In this document: positions 18,077 to 24,794 of the stretch, in pieces
Layout of the letters: each line of letters begins with the position of its first letter
Numbering within the stretch: the first letter of the stretch is position 1
NCBI GenBank assembly: GCA_946184125.1
Contig: CAMHEL010000015.1
Coordinates: forward strand, 1 to 42,829
Origin: an uncultured Prevotellaceae bacterium
Lineage (GTDB): Bacteria; Bacteroidota; Bacteroidia; Bacteroidales; Bacteroidaceae
DNA length: 42,829 nucleotides
Direction of reading: 5' to 3'
Position numbers and translations under genes: made by a program
Notes under the pieces: model-generated
The model's input: the letters and a program-made list of their open reading frames with translations, nothing else
Database searches by the model: none
Told to the model about the DNA's origin: nothing

Positions 18077-18097
18077 GGTCTTAGACAAGCTAAGACC
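18077..18097. other. Perfect 8-base hairpin in the purD downstream gap
   Basis: GGTCTTAG (18077-18084) pairs with CTAAGACC (18090-18097) around ACAAG. On the - strand it is followed by GAAAAAACG, not a T-tract, so it is not a classical terminator for purD. The arms share the CTTAGAC/TCTAAG flavour of the neighbouring repeats. Confidence 0.5.
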
Positions 18098-18163
18098 CTA
18101 CAGAGGAACGGCGGGGCGGCTTTCAGAACTCTTTATGTTCGAGCTAACGGCACAATGGCCTTA

Positions 18164-18226
18164 ATTCCTCATTCCTAATTCCTAATTCCTAATTCCTCAT
18201 TCCTCATTCCTCATTCCTCATTCCTA
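18164..18226 (-). repeat. Nine perfect 7-base units ending in the purD stop codon
   Basis: Nine contiguous units ATTCCT(A/C) run from 18164 to 18226 with no indel. On the - strand the unit is (T/G)AGGAAT. The unit nearest the gene (18220-18226) provides TAG at 18226-18224, which is the purD stop codon. The array therefore begins with the termination codon itself and runs downstream. Confidence 0.93.
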
Positions 18227-19492
18227 CAAATCGCTTCCGATGTCGCTGCGGAAATATTTGTCGGTGAAATGGATTTTCTGGGCTTGTGCGAAACTCTGGG
18301 CAAGGGCCTCTGCCTTGTCGCGGCCGTAACTGCTTACAGCGATGACTCGTCCGCCGGCGGTCACCACCTGCCCTTCACGGAGCGCCGTGCCACTATGGAA
18401 CACGATGGAGCCTTCGACGTCGTCGAGACCACTGATAGGATAGCCCTTCTTGTAAGCCTGAGGATAGCCGCCGCTGACAAGCATCACGCAAACGGCGGCA
18501 CGCTCGTCGAACACCACTTCGCGGCGGTCGAGGTCGCCTTGAACCACTCCCTCAAACAAATCGACGATGTCGCTCTTCAGGCGGAGCATCACGCTCTCGG
18601 TTTCGGGGTCGCCCATACGGCAGTTGTACTCGATGACCATGGGTTCACCCTTCACATTAATCAGTCCGAAGAAGATGAAGCCTTTGTAGTCGATGCCCTC
18701 GGCTGCGAGTCCCTCCACCGTAGGCCGTACGATGCGGTCCTCCACCTTCTGCATCCATTCGGGGGTGGCGAAGGGCACTGGGCTCACGCTTCCCATGCCT
18801 CCGGTGTTGAGGCCGGTGTCGTGCTCACCTATGCGCTTGTAGTCTTTCGCCTCGGGAAGGAGTTGGTAGTGACGCCCATCGGTGAGGACGAACACCGAGC
18901 ACTCGATGCCGCTGAGAAACTCCTCGATGACGACACGCGAGGATGCATTGCCGAACATGCCTCCGAGCATGTCGCGGAGCTGCACCTTCGCCTCATCGAG
19001 CGTGGGGAGGATGAGCACCCCTTTGCCGGCACACAGACCGTCGGCCTTGAGCACGTAGGGTGGCTCCAAGGTCTCGAGGAAGGCGATGCCCTCATCGAGA
19101 TGGTCGCCGTCGAAGGTGCGGTGGCGCGCCGTGGGGATGTGGTGACGCTGCATGAAGGCTTTGGCGAAGTCTTTGCTTCCCTCGAGCATCGCTCCTTGCG
19201 CCGAAGGACCAATGACGGGAATGGCGGCGGTGCGGCTGTCGGCGGCAAAACTGTCGTAGATGCCCTTGACGAGCGGGTCCTCGGGACCTACCACCACCAT
19301 GTCGATGGCATGCGCCACAGCGAAGTCTTTCAGCGACTCGAAGTCGTCGGAGGCGATGGCGACATTGGTGCCCACGGCTGATGTGCCTGCATTGCCGGGA
19401 GCGATATAGAGTTGGCTAACTTTCGTGCTTTGAGCGATTTTCCATGCGAGGGCGTGCTCACGCCCTCCGCTGCCTAATAGGAGGATGTTCAT
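18224..19492 (-). CDS. purD: Phosphoribosylamine-glycine ligase
   Basis: This is the second step of de novo purine synthesis: ATP-dependent joining of glycine to phosphoribosylamine to give glycinamide ribonucleotide, in the cytosol. The protein has 422 residues, standard for PurD. It has the N-terminal nucleotide-binding loop [11 protein letters not shown], the ATP-grasp segment [12 protein letters not shown], and the metal-binding [10 protein letters not shown] motif. The start at 19492 is fixed by the N-terminal motif. It lies 15 bases after the dipeptidyl peptidase stop, so it is probably co-transcribed with that gene and rlmL. Its TAG stop is the first unit of a heptad repeat array. Confidence 0.97.
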   Translation of the reverse strand: MNILLLGSGGREHALAWKIAQSTKVSQLYIAPGNAGTSAVGTNVAIASDDFESLKDFAVAHAIDMVVVGPEDPLVKGIYDSFAADSRTAAIPVIGPSAQGAMLEGSKDFAKAFMQRHHIPTARHRTFDGDHLDEGIAFLETLEPPYVLKADGLCAGKGVLILPTLDEAKVQLRDMLGGMFGNASSRVVIEEFLSGIECSVFVLTDGRHYQLLPEAKDYKRIGEHDTGLNTGGMGSVSPVPFATPEWMQKVEDRIVRPTVEGLAAEGIDYKGFIFFGLINVKGEPMVIEYNCRMGDPETESVMLRLKSDIVDLFEGVVQGDLDRREVVFDERAAVCVMLVSGGYPQAYKKGYPISGLDDVEGSIVFHSGTALREGQVVTAGGRVIAVSSYGRDKAEALAQSFAQAQKIHFTDKYFRSDIGSDL

Positions 19493-19507
19493 GTCGGTTC
19501 GGGGATG

Positions 19508-21694
19508 TTATTTGAGATAATCGTCGAAGTATTGGGTGATGCGCTCGTGCAGGTGGACGCTCTTGCGACCACGCATGTTATGGGGCTCGCCAGGATAGAC
19601 GAAGAAGTCGGGCTGCGTGCCGGCCTTGATGCAGGCGTCGATGAACGAGAGGCAGTGCTGGGGCACCACGGTGCGGTCGTTCATGCCCTGGATGATTTGC
19701 AAATGGCCTTTCAGGTTGGAGGCCTGGTTGAGCAGCGAGGTCTTCTCGTAGCCCTCGGCATTGGTCTGGGGCGTGTCCATATAGCGCTCGCCATACATCA
19801 CCTCATACCATTTCCAGTCGATGACAGGACCTCCTGCCACACCAACCTTGAACACATCGGGATGATGAGTCATCAGCGTGATGGTCATGTATCCGCCAAA
19901 GCTCCATCCATGGACGCCTATACGGTCGGCATCAACGTATGGGAGGGTGAGAAGGTAGTCGATGCCTTTCATCTGGTCTTCCATCTCCACCTGTCCCAAC
20001 TGCCGGAAGGTGGCTTGCTCGAAGGCGAGGCCACGGTCCTTACTGCCGCGGTTGTCGAGGATGAAGAGCAGGTAGCCGCGCTGGGCCATGTAGCTCTCCC
20101 ATCCACGCGACATGTAGTGCCACCGTGCCTCCACATTGCGCGCATGAGGCCCGCCGTAGACATAGACCACAGTGGGATATTTCTTGGAAGGGTCGAAGCC
20201 GATGGGCTTCACCATGCGGTAATAGAGGTCGGTCACTCCATCGGCGGCCTTGAGGGTGCCGCATGAGAACTCGGGAACGTCGTATTCCTCCCAGGGGTCG
20301 GGGGCATCGAGCAGCACGCGCTCGGCCTGCTTGCCGGTGGTGAGCAGGGAGATGCGGCGGGGAACGTCGGGCTCACTGTAGTTGTCGAACAGATAGCGCC
20401 CGGAGGCGGAGAGGATGCTGGTGTGCCTGCCGTCGTCCTGATACACATTGCCGTGACAGCCGCGGCCGTTGTCGAGCAAGGTGCGCTTCCCCGTGGAAAG
20501 GTTCACCTCGTACAGGTTGTTCTGGATGGGACTGGCCTCAGTGGAGAGGATGACCACACTGCCCCGCTGCCGGCAGAAGCCCACCAGATCGAGAACCACC
20601 CATTCGCCTTTTGTCAACTGACGGAGCTGGCGTCCCGTCGTGTCCATGAGGTACAAGTGGTTGTAACCGTCGCGCTGGCTCTGGAGGATGAATTTCCCTG
20701 CATCCCAGGGCAGGAAGGTGATGGGTACGAGGGGCTCGGCATAGCGGTCGTTGTGCTCGGTGTAGATGACGCCCTCGCGCTTGCCGCTGACGGCATCATA
20801 GACGGTCAGTTGGATGTCGGTCTGGTCGCGGTTGAGTTCCTGGATGTAGATGCGCCGTGCGTCGGGGCTCCACTGTATGTTGGTGAAGTAGCGGTCGGTG
20901 GGGTCGCCGGCATCAAGATAGACGGTGCGACCCGTGCCCATGTCATATACGCCTACCGTCACCTTGTGGCTGGTCTCTCCGGCCATGGGATACTTGTCGG
21001 GCTCCTCGGTGGCGATGCGCGTAAAGGTGTTCACTTGTGGATAGTCGTCCACCATGCTCTGGTCCATGCGGTAGAAGGCAAGACGCTGGCCGTCGGGGCT
21101 CCAGAAAGTGCCCTTGTAGATGCCGAACTCGTCGCGGTGGACACTCTGCCCATAGACTATCTCGCGGCTGCCATCGGTGCTGAGCTGGATGGTCTTGCCA
21201 TTGGCATCGGCAACGAAAAGCTGGTGGTTGTCGACGTAAGCCAGGGCGCGTGAGACGGGCGTCCAGTCGCTCACCTCATGTCCATCGTCCTGTCGCCAGG
21301 TCACTTGCTTCTTCTGCCAATCATAGAGCATGCGGCCCTTGAAATTCTCAAGCAGTGCAAGTGTGGTGCCCGGATAGGGGAAGGTGACGCGTGCAAGACT
21401 TTTCAGTTGCTCCTCCTCGGTACCGATGGCGGCGTTCACGTCGTCGAGCTTGAGGAGGGGTGTCTCGTCAAGACGTTTCATGTCGACGGTGCTGCACTGC
21501 TCCTTGTCGGTATGGATGAGCACGTCGCCCCACCAGGTGTAGGTGGCGTTGCGGGGCTGCATATCGGCGTAATTGCGGCCTCCGTAGTTGAGTTCTTCGA
21601 GGGTGAGGGGCTTCTTCTGCGACATGGCGGTAAGGGGCACCAGGGTGGCGAGGAGAAACAGTGCCACCTTGGCAAGGTGATTAGTCTTCGTCAT
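19508..21694 (-). CDS. Dipeptidyl peptidase IV, S9B prolyl oligopeptidase family
   Basis: This is a serine peptidase that removes X-Pro (or X-Ala) dipeptides from peptide N-termini, acting in the periplasm or at the outer membrane. The protein has 728 residues from the ATG at 21694. It opens with a signal peptide (MTKTNHLAKV onward, cleaved near residue 24), then an eight-bladed propeller domain and a C-terminal alpha/beta hydrolase. The triad is S598 in GWSFGG, D673 in MNDRT and H705 in GEPHN. An upstream in-frame extension to 22060 reads through the rlmL-like gene in another frame and is false. The gene overlaps the rlmL-like stop by 14 bases, and an AGGAGG Shine-Dalgarno lies within the last codons of that gene, so translation is probably coupled. 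Such peptidases serve peptide nutrition in Prevotella and Porphyromonas. Confidence 0.95.
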   Translation of the reverse strand: MTKTNHLAKVALFLLATLVPLTAMSQKKPLTLEELNYGGRNYADMQPRNATYTWWGDVLIHTDKEQCSTVDMKRLDETPLLKLDDVNAAIGTEEEQLKSLARVTFPYPGTTLALLENFKGRMLYDWQKKQVTWRQDDGHEVSDWTPVSRALAYVDNHQLFVADANGKTIQLSTDGSREIVYGQSVHRDEFGIYKGTFWSPDGQRLAFYRMDQSMVDDYPQVNTFTRIATEEPDKYPMAGETSHKVTVGVYDMGTGRTVYLDAGDPTDRYFTNIQWSPDARRIYIQELNRDQTDIQLTVYDAVSGKREGVIYTEHNDRYAEPLVPITFLPWDAGKFILQSQRDGYNHLYLMDTTGRQLRQLTKGEWVVLDLVGFCRQRGSVVILSTEASPIQNNLYEVNLSTGKRTLLDNGRGCHGNVYQDDGRHTSILSASGRYLFDNYSEPDVPRRISLLTTGKQAERVLLDAPDPWEEYDVPEFSCGTLKAADGVTDLYYRMVKPIGFDPSKKYPTVVYVYGGPHARNVEARWHYMSRGWESYMAQRGYLLFILDNRGSKDRGLAFEQATFRQLGQVEMEDQMKGIDYLLTLPYVDADRIGVHGWSFGGYMTITLMTHHPDVFKVGVAGGPVIDWKWYEVMYGERYMDTPQTNAEGYEKTSLLNQASNLKGHLQIIQGMNDRTVVPQHCLSFIDACIKAGTQPDFFVYPGEPHNMRGRKSVHLHERITQYFDDYLK

Positions 21695-23234
21695 GATCCT
21701 GCCTCCTGTCGTTGCGGTTGCCACGTCTGTTGTCCGTGGGGCGCTTTCCACGGTCAGAGCGCTTTCCACGGTCGAAGCGACGGTCGCCGAAGTCACGGCT
21801 TCTGTCGCGCGAACCGTAGCGGTTGCCGTCGCGGCGGTCACGGTCTTGGTACCGGCCATCCCTCGACTCCCGGCCCTGCTTTTTCGCCTCACGACGCTGC
21901 GGACGGCTATCGGCATCCTCCTGACGGCGGAAGGTGTCGAGTTTGTGGTGATGGAAGGTGAAGGTGCGGATGTCGCCCTCTTCGTTCTGAGCCTCTTCTT
22001 CAAGACGCTGCTTGAACTCCCTGTTTTTCTTGAATCTGTGCTTCTCAGCCATGGCGGCACGCTCCTCGTCGGTCTTCACTACCCCACCCTCGCTGCGGAA
22101 GTTGCTCAGTCTGCCCTCAAAAATGGCATACTTGCGGAACTCACACTCAAGCGAACCGTTGAAGACGGGGTATTTGATGGAAGGACGAAGGCCTATCTGC
22201 TCGAAGCATTCCTCCCGGTAGCTGAGAATCCAGGCATCGTTGCCCACGAAGGCATGCTTCAGCCGGTCGCCAATGATGCGGTAGGTCTCGAGCAGGTTGG
22301 GGGTGGAGATGCGCTCGCCATAGGGAGGATTGGTCACCATGATGCTCTTCTCGGATGGCTGCGTGAAGTCCTTGATGTCGGCCTGTGCGATGGTGATGAG
22401 CGAGGTGAGGCCGGCGGCACGTACATTCATGCGCGCCGTGTTGACACTCTTCATGTCGATGTCATAACCGTAGATATGGTGGTTGAATTCGCGTTCCGCA
22501 CTGTCATCGTTGTAGATTCGGTCGAAAAGCTCGGGGTCGAAGTCATTCCACTTCTCGAAGGCATAGCTTTTTCTAAAAACGCCTGGTGAGATGTTGCGGG
22601 CGATGAGTGCTGCCTCGATGAGGAGGGTTCCCGAACCGCACATCGGGTCGATGAAGTCGCATTCTCCTCGCCATCCCGTCATCAGTATCATGCCTGCGGC
22701 AAGCACCTCGTTGAGAGGGGCTTCCACCGACTCCTGGCGGTAGCCTCGCCGGTGCAATGATTCGCCGCTGGAGTCAAGGCTCAGCGTGCAGTCGTATTCG
22801 GCGATGTGGATGTGAAGACGGAGGTCGGGATTCGACAGCGAGATGTTGGGGCGTGTGCCGGTGCGCTCACGGAATTGGTCGACAATAGCGTCTTTCACCT
22901 TGTATGAGACGAACTTTGAATGTCTGAACTCCTCGGAGAAGACAACGGCGTCTACGGCGAAGGTCTTGTTCTTGTCGATATATTCCGACCAGTCGATTTT
23001 CATCACCTCGTTGTACACGTCGTCGGCACTACGGGCGCGGAAGTGGCTGATAGGCTTGAGAATACGGATGGCGGTGTGCAGTTGGAAATTGGCGCGGTAC
23101 ATGAGTTCCTTGTCGCCTCTGAATGATACCACACGTCGACCTGCCTTCACGTCGTGGGCTCCCAGTTCGGTCAATTCTTGTGCCAAAATGGGCTCCAGTC
23201 CCATGAATGTCTTGGCAATGAGTTCAAATTCCAT
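21681..23234 (-). CDS. THUMP-domain 23S rRNA guanine-N2 methyltransferase (RlmL-type) with basic tail
   Basis: The enzyme is predicted to methylate a guanine N2 in 23S rRNA, as RlmL does at G2445 in E. coli. It has 517 residues. An N-terminal ferredoxin-like/THUMP part (to about 165) is followed by a Rossmann methyltransferase with the SAM loop DPMCGSGTLLIEA near 195 and the catalytic NPPYGE at 302-307. The RlmK half of the E. coli fusion is absent. Residues of about 437-517 are a low-complexity Arg/Asp/Gly-rich tail with RDR and RGKRSDRG repeats, which I infer binds RNA. It is the first gene of the run with dipeptidyl peptidase and purD. The start at 23234 lies 22 bases after a -7 box. Confidence 0.9.
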   Translation of the reverse strand: MEFELIAKTFMGLEPILAQELTELGAHDVKAGRRVVSFRGDKELMYRANFQLHTAIRILKPISHFRARSADDVYNEVMKIDWSEYIDKNKTFAVDAVVFSEEFRHSKFVSYKVKDAIVDQFRERTGTRPNISLSNPDLRLHIHIAEYDCTLSLDSSGESLHRRGYRQESVEAPLNEVLAAGMILMTGWRGECDFIDPMCGSGTLLIEAALIARNISPGVFRKSYAFEKWNDFDPELFDRIYNDDSAEREFNHHIYGYDIDMKSVNTARMNVRAAGLTSLITIAQADIKDFTQPSEKSIMVTNPPYGERISTPNLLETYRIIGDRLKHAFVGNDAWILSYREECFEQIGLRPSIKYPVFNGSLECEFRKYAIFEGRLSNFRSEGGVVKTDEERAAMAEKHRFKKNREFKQRLEEEAQNEEGDIRTFTFHHHKLDTFRRQEDADSRPQRREAKKQGRESRDGRYQDRDRRDGNRYGSRDRSRDFGDRRFDRGKRSDRGKRPTDNRRGNRNDRRQDHDED

Positions 23235-23256
23235 TTTATATCTTTCTTTTACGTTG

Positions 23257-23264
23257 CAAAATTA
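23257..23264 (-). promoter_or_regulatory. -7 box for rlmL-like / dpp / purD run
   Basis: TAATTTTG on the - strand matches TAnnTTTG and ends 22 bases before the ATG at 23234. The -33 element is not clear. Confidence 0.55.
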
Positions 23265-23360
23265 AGCATTTTATCCTGAAAAATTATCATTTGTGACACA
23301 AAATATTCATTATAAATAGGTGTGTTCTTCCAATTCTGTTTTTATGAGATGATATTGGTA

Positions 23361-23397
23361 AAAACAGAGGTGGAAAACCCCTTGGCTTTCCACCTCT
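23361..23397 (-). terminator. Terminator after the STAS gene
   Basis: An 11-base perfect stem, AGAGGTGGAAA (23366-23376) with TTTCCACCTCT (23387-23397), encloses a 10-base loop. On the - strand the stem is followed by GTTTTTACC, giving a T5 tract. It lies about 25 bases after the STAS stop. On the + strand ATTTATTT follows, so it may work in both directions. Confidence 0.85.
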
Positions 23398-23420
23398 ATT
23401 TATTTATAGGCTCAATAGGA

Positions 23421-23723
23421 TTATCTGATTTCAAAAAGATTGATGAATCCAGTCATCATGAAGACCTTTTTGATGTCGTCATTGATATGGGCAACAATCA
23501 CTTTTCCACCTTTTACTGCTGCTGCTTTTCTTATCGACAAGAACAACCGAAGACCGGAACTACTGATATACTGCAGTTGTTCGCAATCGAGTATGATTTC
23601 TTTGTCAGCATTTTCCAGCAAGGGTGCGATTTCCTGTTGTGCCTTTACTGCCGAGGGGGTGTCGAGACGGCCGATGATGGCGGCTGTCATACCTCCCTGA
23701 TGTTCTTTGATGTCCAACGTCAT
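23421..23723 (-). CDS. STAS-domain anti-anti-sigma-type protein
   Basis: The single-domain cytoplasmic protein has 100 residues of SpoIIAA/RsbV type. The phosphoacceptor loop reads YISSSGLR at 52-59; alignment to SpoIIAA makes S55 the likely phosphoserine. In partner switching the unphosphorylated form binds a kinase/anti-sigma protein and a PP2C phosphatase reactivates it. A matching PP2C plus HATPase protein is encoded about 4 kb upstream on the same strand. No sigma factor is nearby, so the final target is open; binding to the ABC transporter, as MlaB binds MlaF, is one alternative. It lies 69 bases after the lipoprotein gene and before a terminator, as the last gene of the cassette. Confidence 0.9.
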   Translation of the reverse strand: MTLDIKEHQGGMTAAIIGRLDTPSAVKAQQEIAPLLENADKEIILDCEQLQYISSSGLRLFLSIRKAAAVKGGKVIVAHINDDIKKVFMMTGFINLFEIR

Positions 23724-23792
23724 GGTCTTTCGTTGATTTATGTGGCTTCCGCTCTGGTCTGAGAGGGTTGAGCCACGTTGCCTAATGGCTGA

Positions 23793-24599
23793 TTATTTGA
23801 TGATGGCCTTGCGTGCAGCGGCAATGTTGTCCTTAGCCTCTGCCAACTGGGTCTTCAACTCGTCGAGCGATGTGGCATTGAGCACCTCCAGCGGAGCGAG
23901 AGCTTCGGCTACGGGCTTGATAGCACTGTCATAATCGGTGAGGCGCTTGATGGCATCGAGAACGAGAGTGAGGCGGTAGGTGACATTCGAAGCTGCTTCA
24001 TCGTCGAACACGCTGAGGAACTTGTCGGAGTTCTGGTTGGTGATGTAGAGCTGCTCAACGAGTGCTGCAGAAGCGAGCTGCCAGAAGCTGTTGATGCGTC
24101 CGTTCTCGTTCATGGCATCGTAGAGTGCTGTCGATGTCTCGAAGAAATCGCCGGAGTTCTCTTCCAATACTTTGAAAGAGGGGTCGTTGATGTCGGCAGA
24201 CAACTTGGCAATGGCCTTGTCGTAGTCCTCAGTGGGCATCTCATAGAGAGAAGCAATCTTGCGGTCAACACTAAGAGCGCTCAGAATGCGGTACTTCTCA
24301 GCCAAAGTGGTGGCTTCGTCGGCAGCACTCGGGGCAAGCAGGTAGTCGGGCTTCACCTGCTTCTCCTCAGCGGTCAGAGAGAAGCTGTTGTTGTCCTTCT
24401 GAATGAACGGAACCTGCTTGAGCTGACCCAGCTCTTTTGCGATACTGTCCATGTTGGCTTTGATGGCGGCCTCAATCTGACCCTGCTCGAAAGTCTTCAG
24501 GCTGTCGGTTTGGGAACCTTCCTGCCCACCTTTGTTGCCCCAGCATGATGCCATGGCAATGGCTATGAATACAATAGCCAATACTGATAATTTCTTCAT
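23793..24599 (-). CDS. Helical lipoprotein of unknown function
   Basis: The protein has 268 residues. Its signal peptide ends in a lipobox, AMASC, with Cys19 as the lipidated residue, so it should be anchored in a membrane facing the periplasm or surface. The mature part is acidic, nearly all predicted helix, and rich in Ala/Glu/Lys; the C-terminal third has coiled-coil-like spacing. I do not recognise a domain. It has its own -7 box and stands between the ABC transporter and STAS genes, so a role as a sensor or partner of that transporter is possible but unproven. Confidence 0.8.
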   Translation of the reverse strand: MKKLSVLAIVFIAIAMASCWGNKGGQEGSQTDSLKTFEQGQIEAAIKANMDSIAKELGQLKQVPFIQKDNNSFSLTAEEKQVKPDYLLAPSAADEATTLAEKYRILSALSVDRKIASLYEMPTEDYDKAIAKLSADINDPSFKVLEENSGDFFETSTALYDAMNENGRINSFWQLASAALVEQLYITNQNSDKFLSVFDDEAASNVTYRLTLVLDAIKRLTDYDSAIKPVAEALAPLEVLNATSLDELKTQLAEAKDNIAAARKAIIK

Positions 24600-24695
24600 G
24601 GTTCTTTCTTTGAATTTAATGATTTTGAATTTGTTGTTGATATGTTCTTTCTATGCTTAAACGGGGGAAGTGGATATACTCCCCAAACTCATCTG

Positions 24696-24703
24696 CAAAG
24701 ATA
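24696..24703 (-). promoter_or_regulatory. -7 box for the lipoprotein / STAS pair
   Basis: TATCTTTG on the - strand lies 96 bases upstream of the lipoprotein ATG, giving a leader of roughly 90 bases. This separates the lipoprotein and STAS genes transcriptionally from the ABC transporter gene, at least in part. No ideal TTTG -33 element is seen. Confidence 0.55.
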
Positions 24704-24794
24704 GATAAAAGTTTTGAAATAAGTATCATCGACGATGTACTTTTAACACATTTACACAATTACGGCTTATTTACACATCCTTTCATCATCTGTG

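Noticed and set aside
18269..19381. 370-codon + strand frame opposite purD
   Set aside because: Shadow of purD codons; no promoter or ribosome site, Val/His/Glu-rich translation.
21695..22060. N-terminal extension of the dipeptidyl peptidase
   Set aside because: It reads through the rlmL-like tail in another frame and gives Ser/Thr/Arg-rich nonsense; the ATG at 21694 opens a proper signal peptide.
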